In this document: in pieces, positions 45,514 to 56,453 of the stretch
Numbering within the stretch: the stretch's first letter is position 1
How the letters are laid out: the number at the start of each line of letters is the position of its first letter
DNA from: JAMHWF01 sp964371405
GTDB taxonomy: Bacteria; Pseudomonadota; Gammaproteobacteria; Burkholderiales; Burkholderiaceae_C
DNA length: 64,000 bases
Direction: 5' to 3'
Assembly (NCBI GenBank): GCA_964371405.1
Contig: CAYJLV010000014.1
Coordinates: forward strand, 11,887 to 75,886
Notes under the pieces: generated by a model
The model's database searches: none
What the model was told of the DNA's origin: nothing
What the model saw: only the letters and a program-made list of their open reading frames with translations
Position numbers and translations under genes: made by a program

Positions 45514-45566
45514 GGCGGTTTCCCGGTCTGGCGATCTCATTCTGCGAGCCTGCGTGTTCGCGCGAG

Positions 45567-45580
45567 TTGACACAACGCAA
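45567..45580 (-). promoter_or_regulatory. FNR-like site TTGACACAACGCAA
   Basis: TTGAC-N4-CGCAA is centred at 45573.5. With a predicted transcript start near 45532 it lies at -41.5, the class II activator position. It shares both half-sites exactly with the box at 43272-43285. Confidence 0.6.
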
Positions 45581-45609
45581 GGGCTGCTGCGTGCGCCGCC
45601 GGCCCGGCT

Positions 45610-46584
45610 TCAGCGCGGGGCGGCCGGCTTGGCGGCGCCCCGCTGCCGCCGCGGCGGCAGCGCGGGCCCGGCGAACAGCGTCGCCAGCTCGGCCTCGCCT
45701 TGCTCGAGCACGAAGTAGCGGAACGCCTCGGCCGCCGGCGACAGCGTCTTGGACAGGTTGTTGACGACGTGCCAGCGCCGCACCACGGGCAGGCCTTCGA
45801 CCTCGGGCGCAACGATCAGCCCCTGGCGCAGCTCCAGGCCGATGGTGTGCAGCGACAGCAGGCTCACGCCCATGCCGGCCATCACGGCCTGCTTGATCGA
45901 CTCGTTGCTCTCCATCTCCATCACGACGCGCAGGTCGAGGCGGTGCTCGTGCGCGTATTCCTCGAGCGCGGCGCGCGTTCCCGAGCCGGCCTCGCGCACG
46001 ATGAAGCCTTCGCGCGACAGCACCTCGGCCGGCACATGCTCCATGCGCGCGAACGGATGGTCGGGCGCGGTGACGAGGACGTGCGGATGCATCGCGAACG
46101 GCTCGGCGCGCGTCGCCCACTCCTTGGGCGGGCGACCCATGATCGCGAGGTCGACGTCGTTGCGCTGCATCAGCGCGACGAGCTGCTCGCGGTTGTTGCC
46201 CAGGCGCATGCGCACGTCGACGGCCGGGTGTTCCTGGCGAAAGCGTGCCAGCAGCCGCGGCAGGAAGTATTCCGCCGTGCTGACCATGCCGATCGTGAGG
46301 CTGCCGCCCTGCAGGCCCTTGAAACGCGCGACCGCGTCTTCAGCGTCCTTCATCACGGCGAGGATGCGCCGCGCGTAGGCGAGCACGTATTCGCCCACCG
46401 TGGTCAGCGTGATCTGCCGGCCCCGGCGGTCGAACAGCGGCAGGCCGACATGCGATTCGAGCTCCTTGACCTGCATCGTGACGGCCGGCGGCGTCAGGTG
46501 CAGCGACTGCGCGGCGCGCGCGAAGCTGAGCTGGCGCGCAACTTCGGCGAAGACGCGCAACTGGCGAAAGGTGACGTTCTTCAT
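45610..46584 (-). CDS. cbbR: LysR-type regulator CbbR
   Basis: The 324-residue LysR regulator has an N-terminal winged helix ('FRQLRVFAEVARQLSFARAAQSLHLTPPAVTMQVKELE'). The C-terminal periplasmic-binding-like domain (about 90-300) binds metabolite signals such as RuBP, ATP or NADPH in homologues. Divergent orientation from cbbL with a 90-base gap is the standard arrangement. The start codon lies within the predicted CbbR recognition site, so the protein should repress its own expression. The C terminus ends in a basic Pro/Arg tail. Confidence 0.93.
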   Translation of the reverse strand: MKNVTFRQLRVFAEVARQLSFARAAQSLHLTPPAVTMQVKELESHVGLPLFDRRGRQITLTTVGEYVLAYARRILAVMKDAEDAVARFKGLQGGSLTIGMVSTAEYFLPRLLARFRQEHPAVDVRMRLGNNREQLVALMQRNDVDLAIMGRPPKEWATRAEPFAMHPHVLVTAPDHPFARMEHVPAEVLSREGFIVREAGSGTRAALEEYAHEHRLDLRVVMEMESNESIKQAVMAGMGVSLLSLHTIGLELRQGLIVAPEVEGLPVVRRWHVVNNLSKTLSPAAEAFRYFVLEQGEAELATLFAGPALPPRRQRGAAKPAAPR

Positions 46585-46669
46585 TAAGTAATTGCTTAAG
46601 TCTAAGCCAATAACTTCTGAATTTCTCTTATTTCTGCAGAAACTTATATTGACTCCCAGCACGAAGGAG
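46584..46669 (+). promoter_or_regulatory. cbb operon control region with CbbR site
   Basis: TTAAG-N6-CTTAA (46584-46599) is a perfect LysR-type palindrome fitting T-N11-A. TATATT (46645-46650) is a good -10 with a poor -35 (46622-46627), as expected for an activator-dependent promoter. The predicted start near 46657 places the palindrome at about -65. TTTCTGCAGAAA (46631-46642) is a further perfect palindrome in the spacer. AAGGAG (46664-46669) precedes the cbbL ATG. Confidence 0.7.
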
Positions 46670-46674
46670 CCGAG

Positions 46675-48141
46675 ATGAACAAACCGGTCGACGAAGGCGT
46701 CATCACCGACGCGAAGAAGCGCTACAGCGCGGGCGTCCTGAAGTACCGCCAGATGGGTTACTGGGACGCCGACTACGTCCCGAAGGACACCGACACGATC
46801 TGCCTGTTCCGCATCACGCCGCAGGAGGGCGTCGACCCGGTCGAGGCTGCCGCGGCGGTGGCGGGCGAGTCGAGCACGGCGACGTGGACCGTGGTCTGGA
46901 CCGACCGGCTCACCGCCTGCGACAGCTACCGCGCCAAGGCCTACAAGGTCGAGCCGGTGCCGGGCACCCCCGGGCAGTTCTTTGCCTGGGTCGCCTACGA
47001 CCTGATCCTCTTCGAGGAGGGCTCGATCGCCAACATGACGGCGAGCCTGATCGGCAACGTGTTCAGCTTCAAGCCGCTCAGGGCCTGCCGGCTCGAGGAC
47101 ATCCGCATCCCGGTGGCCTACGTCAAGACGTTCAAGGGCCCGCCGACCGGCCTGGTCGTCGAGCGCGAGCGCCTCGACAAGTTCGGCCGCCCCCTGCTCG
47201 GCGCGACGACCAAGCCCAAGCTGGGCCTCTCCGCGCGCAACTACGGCCGCGTGATCTACGAGGGCCTGAAGGGCGGGCTCGACTTCATGAAGGACGACGA
47301 GAACATCAACTCGCAGCCCTTCATGCACTGGCGCGACCGTTTCCTCTACGTGATGGACGGCGTCAACAAGGCCAGCGCCGCCACCGGCGAGGTCAAGGGC
47401 TCCTATCTCAACATCACGGCCGCGACGATGGAGGACATGTACGAGCGCGCCGAGTTCGCCAAGGAGCTCGGCTCCGTCGTGATCATGGTCGACCTCGTGA
47501 TCGGCTGGACCGCGATCCAGTCGATGGCCAACTGGTGCCGCAAGCACGACATGATCATGCACATGCATCGTGCCGGCCACGGCACCTACACGCGGCAGAA
47601 GAACCACGGCGTCTCGTTCCGCGTGATCGCCAAGTGGCTGCGCCTCGCGGGCTGCGACCACCTGCACACCGGCACCGCGGTCGGCAAGCTCGAAGGCGAC
47701 CCGATGACGGTGCAGGGCTACTACAACGTGTGCCGCGACAGCGTGACGAAGCAGGACCTGCCGCGCGGCCTGTTCTTCGACCAGGACTGGGCCGACCTGA
47801 AGAAGGTGATGCCGGTGGCATCGGGCGGCATCCACGCCGGCCAGATGCACCAGCTGATCGACCTGTTCGGCGACGACGTGATCCTGCAGTTCGGCGGCGG
47901 CACGATCGGCCATCCGGCGGGCATCCAGGCCGGCGCGGTCGCCAACCGCGTGGCGCTCGAGGCGATGGTCAAGGCGCGCAACGAGGGCCGCGACATCAGG
48001 AACGAGGGTCCTCAGATCCTGCAGGCCGCGGCGCGCTTCTGCACGCCGCTCGCGCAGGCGCTCGACACCTGGAAGGACGTGTCGTTCAACTACGCCTCGA
48101 CCGACACCAGCGACTACGCCGTCACGCCGGCGGTGGCTTGA
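46675..48141 (+). CDS. cbbL: Ribulose-1,5-bisphosphate carboxylase large subunit (form I, red-type)
   Basis: The 488-residue subunit fixes CO2 onto ribulose bisphosphate. It shows the catalytic 'GATTKPKLGLSARNYGR', the carbamylated lysine in 'GGLDFMKDDENINSQPF', 'HMHRAGHGTYTR', the mobile loop lysine in 'TGTAVGKLEGD' and the phosphate-site 'GGIHAGQMH' and 'GGGTIGHPAG'. The long N terminus and wording are of the red-type IC branch, and a cbbX gene downstream fits. A small-subunit gene follows in 13 bases, excluding form II. All catalytic residues are present. Confidence 0.97.
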   Translation: MNKPVDEGVITDAKKRYSAGVLKYRQMGYWDADYVPKDTDTICLFRITPQEGVDPVEAAAAVAGESSTATWTVVWTDRLTACDSYRAKAYKVEPVPGTPGQFFAWVAYDLILFEEGSIANMTASLIGNVFSFKPLRACRLEDIRIPVAYVKTFKGPPTGLVVERERLDKFGRPLLGATTKPKLGLSARNYGRVIYEGLKGGLDFMKDDENINSQPFMHWRDRFLYVMDGVNKASAATGEVKGSYLNITAATMEDMYERAEFAKELGSVVIMVDLVIGWTAIQSMANWCRKHDMIMHMHRAGHGTYTRQKNHGVSFRVIAKWLRLAGCDHLHTGTAVGKLEGDPMTVQGYYNVCRDSVTKQDLPRGLFFDQDWADLKKVMPVASGGIHAGQMHQLIDLFGDDVILQFGGGTIGHPAGIQAGAVANRVALEAMVKARNEGRDIRNEGPQILQAAARFCTPLAQALDTWKDVSFNYASTDTSDYAVTPAVA

Positions 48142-48154
48142 GGAGCACGCGACC

Positions 48155-48589
48155 ATGATGACCAACCCCACCGGCCGCATCACGCAAGGCCAGTTCAGCT
48201 TCCTGCCCGACCTCACCGACGCCGAGATCGCGCTGCAGGTCGAGTACGGCCTCGGCAAGGGCTACGCCTGGAGCGTCGAGTACACCGACGACCCGCATCC
48301 TCGCAACACCTACTGGGAGATGCACGGCATGCCGATGTTCGACCTGAAGGACGCGGCCGGCGTCGTGGCCGAGTTGAACGAGTGCCGCAAGACGTTCCCG
48401 AACCACTACATCCGCCTGATGGCGTTCGACTCGACGCGCGGCGTCGAGACGGTGGCGATGAGCTTCATCGTCAACCGGCCGGCGAACGAGCCGGGCTTCG
48501 GGCTGGCGCGGCAGGAGGTCAACGGTCGGACGATGCGCTACACGGTGCATTCGTACGCGACGGACAAGCCCGAGACGCAACGCTACTGA
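48155..48589 (+). CDS. cbbS: Ribulose-1,5-bisphosphate carboxylase small subunit
   Basis: The 144-residue small subunit begins with 'TQGQFSFLPDLTDAEIALQVEYGL' and contains 'YWEMHGMPMFDL' and 'YIRLMAFDSTRGVETVAMSFIVNRP'. A C-terminal extension ('RQEVNGRTMRYTVHSYATDKPE') is characteristic of red-type enzymes, where it forms a hairpin in the central channel. It assembles with CbbL into L8S8. The gene follows cbbL by 13 bases, with GGAGCACG upstream of the ATG. Confidence 0.96.
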   Translation: MMTNPTGRITQGQFSFLPDLTDAEIALQVEYGLGKGYAWSVEYTDDPHPRNTYWEMHGMPMFDLKDAAGVVAELNECRKTFPNHYIRLMAFDSTRGVETVAMSFIVNRPANEPGFGLARQEVNGRTMRYTVHSYATDKPETQRY

Positions 48590-48596
48590 GGCTGCC

Positions 48597-49289
<693 letters not shown>

Positions 49290-49292
49290 GCG

Positions 49293-50252
49293 ATGGCCAC
49301 GCCGCTGTACTCGATTCCTGGCGCGACGGCGAGCGTGCCCGCGCCCGCCGTCGCACCGCCGCCGGCGTCGACTCCGACCACCGTCGCCGACGTGCTGCGC
49401 GAGAGCCAGGTCGAGGCCGTGCTCGACGAGCTCGAGCGCGACCTTGTCGGCCTCGCGCCCGTCAAGCAGCGCATCCGCGACATCGCTGCGCTGCTCGTCA
49501 TCGACAAGCTGCGCCTGAACCTCGGGCTGGCGGCCAACACGCCCAGCCTGCACATGAGCTTCACCGGCAACCCCGGCACCGGCAAGACGACGGTGGCGCT
49601 GCGCATGGCCGAGATCCTGCATCGGCTGGGCTACGTGAGGAAGGGCCACCTCGTCGCCGTGACGCGCGACGACCTCGTCGGCCAGTACATCGGCCACACG
49701 GCGCCCAAGACGAAGGAAGTGCTCAAGAAGGCGATGGGCGGCGTGCTCTTCATCGACGAGGCGTACTACCTCTTCCGCCCCGAGAACGAGCGCGACTACG
49801 GCCAGGAGGCGATCGAGATCCTGCTGCAGGTGATGGAGAACCAGCGCGACGACCTCGTCGTCATCCTCGCCGGCTACCAGGACCGCATGGAGCGATTCTT
49901 CCAGTCGAACCCGGGGCTGAGCTCGCGCATCGCGCACCACCTCGCGTTCCCCGACTATGCGCAAGGCGAACTGCTGCAGATCGCCGACTCGATGCTCGCG
50001 GCGCAGAACTATCGCTTCGCCCCCGGCGCGCGCGAGGCCTTCGACGACTACCTCGCGCTGCGCATCCGCCAGCCGCATTTCGCCAACGCGCGCAGCGTGC
50101 GCAACGCGCTCGACCGCGCGCGGCTGCGCCAGGCCAGCCGCCTGTTCGCCGACCGCGAGCGGGCGCTGACGCGCGACGACCTGACGACGATCGCCGCCGC
50201 CGACATCCGCGCCAGCCGCGTGTTCGGTGCGCTGTCCACGAACACGACCTGA
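49293..50252 (+). CDS. cbbX: Red-type RuBisCO activase CbbX
   Basis: The 319-residue AAA+ protein remodels inhibited red-type RuBisCO by pulling the CbbL C terminus. It carries Walker A 'GNPGTGKTTVAL', the pore-type loop 'DLVGQYIGHT', Walker B 'GGVLFIDEAYYL' and sensor 'LAGYQDRM' with Arg-finger region 'NPGLSSRI'. A 40-residue Ala/Pro-rich N-terminal extension precedes the core, which is longer than in some homologues. It starts 3 bases after cbbE. Confidence 0.96.
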   Translation: MATPLYSIPGATASVPAPAVAPPPASTPTTVADVLRESQVEAVLDELERDLVGLAPVKQRIRDIAALLVIDKLRLNLGLAANTPSLHMSFTGNPGTGKTTVALRMAEILHRLGYVRKGHLVAVTRDDLVGQYIGHTAPKTKEVLKKAMGGVLFIDEAYYLFRPENERDYGQEAIEILLQVMENQRDDLVVILAGYQDRMERFFQSNPGLSSRIAHHLAFPDYAQGELLQIADSMLAAQNYRFAPGAREAFDDYLALRIRQPHFANARSVRNALDRARLRQASRLFADRERALTRDDLTTIAAADIRASRVFGALSTNTT

Positions 50253-50263
50253 AGGAGCCCGCC

Positions 50264-51343
50264 ATGCACCTCGGCCGCACCACGCTGTCGAAGTTCCTGA
50301 TCCAGCAGTTGAAGGGCATCGAAGGGGCCAGCGATCTCGGCGCGCTGCTCGTCGACGTCGCCGCTGCCATCAAGGCGATCGCCGCGATGACGGCCAAGGG
50401 CGCGCTCGGCGGCGCCCTCGGCGATGCCGGCGCGAGCAACGCGCAGGGCGAGGCGCAGAAGAAGCTCGACCTGCTCGCCGACGACACGCTCATCCGCAGC
50501 TGCGAGTGGGGCGGCCTCGTCGCCGGCATGGCGTCGGAGGAGCACGACGCGCCGATCGCGGTACCGGCCGAGTACGAGCGCGGGCGCTTCCTGCTCGTGT
50601 TCGACCCGCTCGACGGTTCGTCGAACATCGACGTCAACGTGTCGGTGGGCACCATCTTCTCGGTGCTGCGCCACGACATCGCCGAGCCGCCGAAGCTCGC
50701 CCACTACCTGCAGCCCGGGCACGCGCAGGTCGCGGCCGGCTATGCGATCTACGGCCCGGCGACGATGCTCGTGCTGTCGGTGGGCAAGGGCACGCACGGC
50801 TTCACGCTCGACCGCGAAATCGGCAACTTCATCCTGACGCACCCCGGCCTGCAGATCCCCGCCGAGACGGCCGAGTTCGCGATCAACACCAGCAACGCGC
50901 GCTTCTGGGAACCGCCGGTGCACCGCTACGTCACCGAATGCCAGGCTGGCCGCACCGGCGTGCGCGGGCGCGACTTCAACATGCGCTGGATCGCGTCGAT
51001 GGTCGCCGAAGTGCACCGAATCCTGATGCGCGGCGGCGTCTTCATGTATCCGAAGGACACGAAGGACGCGGGCAAGCCCGGCCGGCTGCGCCTGATGTAC
51101 GAGGCCGCGCCGATCGCGATGCTCGTCGAGCAGGCGGGCGGGCGCGCGACGACGGGCCGCCGGCGCCTGCTCGACGTGGCCCCGGAATCGCTGCACCAGC
51201 GCGTGCCCGTGATCCTCGGCTCGCGCGCCGAGGTCGAGCGCATCGAGCGCTATCACGCCGAGCACGAGGCCGGCACCGACCGGCCGTACACGTCGCCGCT
51301 GTTCAACGAGCGCTCGCTGTTCCGCCCCGAAGCCTTGACCTGA
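50264..51343 (+). CDS. cbbF: Fructose-1,6-bisphosphatase (class I)
   Basis: The 359-residue phosphatase shows the metal-site motif 'FDPLDGSSNIDVNVSVGTIF' near 110, 'AGYAIYGPATMLVLSVG', 'RYVTECQAG' and 'GGVFMYPKD'. It dephosphorylates fructose bisphosphate, and Calvin-cycle forms may accept sedoheptulose bisphosphate as well. AAGGAG lies 7 bases upstream of ATG 50264, 11 bases after cbbX. No sedoheptulose-specific enzyme is visible in the window, so this gene may serve both reactions. Confidence 0.95.
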   Translation: MHLGRTTLSKFLIQQLKGIEGASDLGALLVDVAAAIKAIAAMTAKGALGGALGDAGASNAQGEAQKKLDLLADDTLIRSCEWGGLVAGMASEEHDAPIAVPAEYERGRFLLVFDPLDGSSNIDVNVSVGTIFSVLRHDIAEPPKLAHYLQPGHAQVAAGYAIYGPATMLVLSVGKGTHGFTLDREIGNFILTHPGLQIPAETAEFAINTSNARFWEPPVHRYVTECQAGRTGVRGRDFNMRWIASMVAEVHRILMRGGVFMYPKDTKDAGKPGRLRLMYEAAPIAMLVEQAGGRATTGRRRLLDVAPESLHQRVPVILGSRAEVERIERYHAEHEAGTDRPYTSPLFNERSLFRPEALT

Positions 51344-51353
51344 GGACCCCGCC

Positions 51354-52229
51354 ATGTCGCAGAGACATCCCATCGTCGCCGTGACCGGATCGTCCGGCGC
51401 CGGCACCACGACCGTGATGAAGAGCTTCGCCCACATCTTCCGGCGCGAGAACGTCAAGGCGCAGGTCATCGAGGGCGATTCGTTCCACCGCTGGGACCGC
51501 GCCGAGATGCGCGAGCGCGTGCGCCGCGCCGACACCGGCGAGGGTCCGCAGATCAGCCACTTCGGACCCGAGTCGAACCTGCTCGCCGAGCTCGACCGCA
51601 GCTTCGGCGACTATGCCGAGACGGGCCGCGGCCAGGTGCGCCGCTACGTCCACGACGCCGCCGAGGCCAAGGAGCTCGGCGGCGACCCCGGCACCTTCAC
51701 GCCGTGGCAGCCGATGGACGAGGGCAGCGACCTGCTGTTCTACGAAGGGCTGCACGGGGGCTGGGTCGGCCCCGACGCGAACGTCGCGCGCCACGTCGAC
51801 CTGCTCGTCGGCGTCGTGCCGATCATCAACCTGGAGTGGATCCAGAAGCTGCACCGCGACCAGAACCTGCGCGGCTACAGCCAGCAGGCGGTGGTCGACA
51901 CCATCCTGCGCCGCATGCCCGATTACGTGAACCACATCTGCCCGCAGTTCAGCCGCACGCACGTCAACTTCCAGCGCGTGCCCACGGTCGACACGAGCAA
52001 TCCCTTCATCGCCAAGGACATCCCGAGCGCCGACGAGAGCATGGTCGTGATCCGCTTCGCCGACCCCAAGGGCATCGACTTCCAGTACCTGCTGTCGATG
52101 CTGCACGGCAGCTGGATGAGCCGGCCCAACAACATCGTCGTTCCCGGCGGAAAGATGGGGTTGGCGATGCAGTTCATCTTCACGCCGATGATCCTGCGCC
52201 TGATCGACCTCAAGCGCCGCGCGGCCTGA
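51354..52229 (+). CDS. cbbP: Phosphoribulokinase
   Basis: The 291-residue kinase phosphorylates ribulose 5-phosphate to the carboxylase substrate. It has the P-loop 'GSSGAGTTTVM' near 13, 'EGDSFHRWDRAEMRE' for substrate binding and 'DLLFYEGLHGG' for the Walker B-type acid. Length and motifs fit the proteobacterial octameric class. The ATG follows the cbbF stop by 10 bases with GGACCCCGCC upstream, a weak ribosome-binding site. Confidence 0.96.
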   Translation: MSQRHPIVAVTGSSGAGTTTVMKSFAHIFRRENVKAQVIEGDSFHRWDRAEMRERVRRADTGEGPQISHFGPESNLLAELDRSFGDYAETGRGQVRRYVHDAAEAKELGGDPGTFTPWQPMDEGSDLLFYEGLHGGWVGPDANVARHVDLLVGVVPIINLEWIQKLHRDQNLRGYSQQAVVDTILRRMPDYVNHICPQFSRTHVNFQRVPTVDTSNPFIAKDIPSADESMVVIRFADPKGIDFQYLLSMLHGSWMSRPNNIVVPGGKMGLAMQFIFTPMILRLIDLKRRAA

Positions 52230-52255
52230 CACCGAGAAAGAAGGAGACACCCGAG

Positions 52256-54318
<2,063 letters not shown>

Positions 54319-54319
<1 letters not shown>

Positions 54320-55074
54320 TGAGCACGCCACACTGGCTCGGCCGGCCGCTGCACGCGGTGCTGTTCGACCTCGACGGCACGCTGGTCGACACGGCGACCG
54401 ACATCGCGCTCGCGCTCGGGCTCGCGCTGGCCGAGCAGCGGTTGCCTGCGCTGCCCGTCGCCGCAGTGCGCACGATGATCGGCCGCGGCGCGGCCGTGCT
54501 CGTCGAGCGCGCGCTCGACTCGTGCGGCGCGCAGCTCGCGGACGATGCGCAACGCGCGCTGCTGGCAAGCTATCACCACCACTACGCCGCGCTGCACGAC
54601 GAGTTGCAGGGCGGCGGCTCGACGGCGCGCGCCTATGGCGGCGCCTCCGACGCGCTGGCTGCGCTGCACGAGTTCGGCCTGCGGCTGGCCGTCGTCACCA
54701 ACAAGCCGCAGGCGGTTGCGCTGCGGCTGCTGCAGCGCCTGGGCCTGAGCCCGTGGTTCGACCTCGTCGTCGGCGGCGACAACGCCGACGCGGCCGGCCG
54801 CAAGCCGGGCGGCGAGCCGCTGCTGCACGCCTGCGACGCGATGGGCGTGGCGCCGCAGCACGCGCTGATGGTCGGCGACTCGGCGGTCGACGTTGCCGCG
54901 GCGCGCGCCGCCGGCATGCCGGTGCTGTGCGTGCCCTACGGATACAACGAGGGCACCGATGCGCGCGCACTCGAGGCCGACGGCTTCGTCGACACGCTGG
55001 CCGAGCTGCCCGGGCGGCTGACGCAGCGCGCGGGCATTGCTGCGGCTTCGGCCGCCGCCGTCGCGGTCGCGTGA
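54319..55074 (+). CDS. cbbZ: Phosphoglycolate phosphatase
   Basis: The 251-residue HAD phosphatase has motif I 'VLFDLDGTLVDT', motif II 'VVTNKPQ', motif III Lys in 'GRKPGGEPLLHA' and motif IV 'MVGDSAVD'. A helical cap of the Gph type lies between motifs I and II. It removes 2-phosphoglycolate formed by the oxygenase reaction. Its start overlaps the transketolase stop and its end overlaps cbbY (GTGA). Confidence 0.94.
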
Positions 55075-55850
55075 CGACGGCGGTGCTGGCCGCCATCGTC
55101 TGGGACGTCGACGGCACGCTCGCCGAGACCGAGCGCGACGGCCACCGCGTCGCGTTCAATCTCGCCTTCGAGGCCTTCGGCCTGCCGTGGCGCTGGGACG
55201 AGCGGCGCTACGGCGATCTGCTGCGCGTGACGGGCGGGCGCGAGCGGCTGCTCGCCGATATGGCGGCGCACGCCGACGCGCCGACCGGGGCCGGCGAGCG
55301 CGAGCGCCTCGCCGCCGCGCTGCACGCGCGCAAGAACGCGATCTACGCCGAGCGGCTGCGCAGCGAAGGCATCGCGCTGCGCGGCGGCGTCGCGGCGCTG
55401 ATCGAGCAGGCGCGCGAACGCGGCCTGCGCCAGGCGATCGCCACGACGACCAGCCGCAGCAACCTCGACGCGCTGCTGCGCCTGCACTACGGCGCGCAGT
55501 GGCACCAGCGCTTCGACGCCGTCGTCTGCGGCGAGGACGTGCGGCGCAAGAAGCCCGACCCCGAGGCGCACCTGCAGTGCCTGCGGCTGCTGTCGCTCGA
55601 TGCCGAGCCGCAGCGTGCCGTCGCGATCGAGGATTCGCCGATGGGTGCCGCGGCGGCGCATGCGGCGGGGATGCCGGTGGTGCTGGCGCGAAGCTTCTAC
55701 TTCGCCGATGCGGAGGCCGGGCCTGCAGTGGCGGCAGGGCCGGGGCTGCACACGCGGTGCGGCTGGCAGCCGGCGGCGCGGCGTGGCGAGAGCGACGGGC
55801 CAATCGCGCTGGAGGACATCGAGGCCTGGTGCCTGACGAGAGGCCGTTGA
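55071..55850 (+). CDS. cbbY: CbbY, HAD-family phosphatase
   Basis: The 259-residue HAD enzyme has motif I 'IVWDVDGTLAETERDGH', a helical cap, 'TTTSRSN', the Lys in 'RRKKPDPE' and 'AIEDSPMG'. In Rhodobacter and plants CbbY hydrolyses xylulose 1,5-bisphosphate, a RuBisCO inhibitor, complementing CbbX. The start is GTG 55071, overlapping the cbbZ stop. It is the last gene of the operon here, and no aldolase, kinase or dehydrogenase genes follow. Confidence 0.92.
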   Translation: MTTAVLAAIVWDVDGTLAETERDGHRVAFNLAFEAFGLPWRWDERRYGDLLRVTGGRERLLADMAAHADAPTGAGERERLAAALHARKNAIYAERLRSEGIALRGGVAALIEQARERGLRQAIATTTSRSNLDALLRLHYGAQWHQRFDAVVCGEDVRRKKPDPEAHLQCLRLLSLDAEPQRAVAIEDSPMGAAAAHAAGMPVVLARSFYFADAEAGPAVAAGPGLHTRCGWQPAARRGESDGPIALEDIEAWCLTRGR

Positions 55851-55936
55851 CGGGCCGGCGGCCGTGCGCCTCGCGGCACGCTCCGCCAAGCGGTGCAGCA
55901 AACGCCATCGCAGCATCTCTTGCCGTTTAACGTTAA

Positions 55937-56050
55937 GCGCCATTCTGGACGCGAGAGCTGTTCGAGACGGGCAAGTCGCGGCGGTTCCGGTTGTGTTTCG
56001 TGTGGACCGAACGCGGCCCCGACCGGGTCGAGATCGTCGGCTACCACTGA
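55937..56050 (+). pseudogene. higB: Remnant of a higB toxin gene with internal deletion
   Basis: In one frame, 'TRELFETGKSRRF' (the usual N-terminal helix of HigB toxins) runs straight into 'RLCFVWTERGPDRVEIVGYH', the usual C terminus. About 50 residues between them, including the catalytic arginine-rich core, are missing, and no start codon precedes, since a TAA lies just upstream. The remnant ends 12 bases before higA. It is a decayed toxin whose antitoxin gene is intact. Confidence 0.8.
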
Positions 56051-56062
56051 CGAAGCGGTTCG

Positions 56063-56368
56063 ATGTTCAAGAATGGCATGCGGCCGGTTCACCCCGGCGA
56101 AGTCCTGCGCGAAGACTACCTCGCCGAGCTCGGCATGAGCGCGAACGCGCTCGCCAAGGCGCTGGCGGTGCCCGCGCCGCGCATCGACGACATCGTCCGC
56201 GAGCGCCGAGGCATCAGCGCCGATACCGCCCTGCGGCTGGCGCGCTACTTCGACACCACGCCGCAGTTCTGGCTCGACTTGCAGACTACCTACGATCTGC
56301 GCGTCGCCGAGATCGAGAACGGCAGCCGCGTGAAGCGCGAGGTCGGGGTGATGCGCAAGGCCGCGTGA
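56063..56368 (+). CDS. higA: HigA-family antitoxin, toxin partner lost
   Basis: The 101-residue XRE-type HTH protein matches HigA: 'MRPVHPGEVLREDYLAELGMSANALAKALAVPAPRIDDIVRERRGISADTALRL' is the DNA-binding half, followed by 'YFDTTPQFWLDLQTTYDLRVAEIE'. It should bind DNA as a dimer and once neutralised HigB. With higB deleted it may persist as an orphan regulator or anti-addiction protein. ATG 56063 or the in-frame ATG six codons later could start translation. Confidence 0.93.
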   Translation: MFKNGMRPVHPGEVLREDYLAELGMSANALAKALAVPAPRIDDIVRERRGISADTALRLARYFDTTPQFWLDLQTTYDLRVAEIENGSRVKREVGVMRKAA

Positions 56369-56453
56369 TGCACGGGCGGCGCGCCGGATGAGCGTTCCGG
56401 CACGCACGGCAGCGCCGCACCGGCATGAAGACAGCGCTACGCTCGAGCAAGAC

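Noticed and set aside
46675..48141. Form II RuBisCO (CbbM)
   Set aside because: A small-subunit gene and cbbX follow, and the residue pattern and length fit form I red-type.
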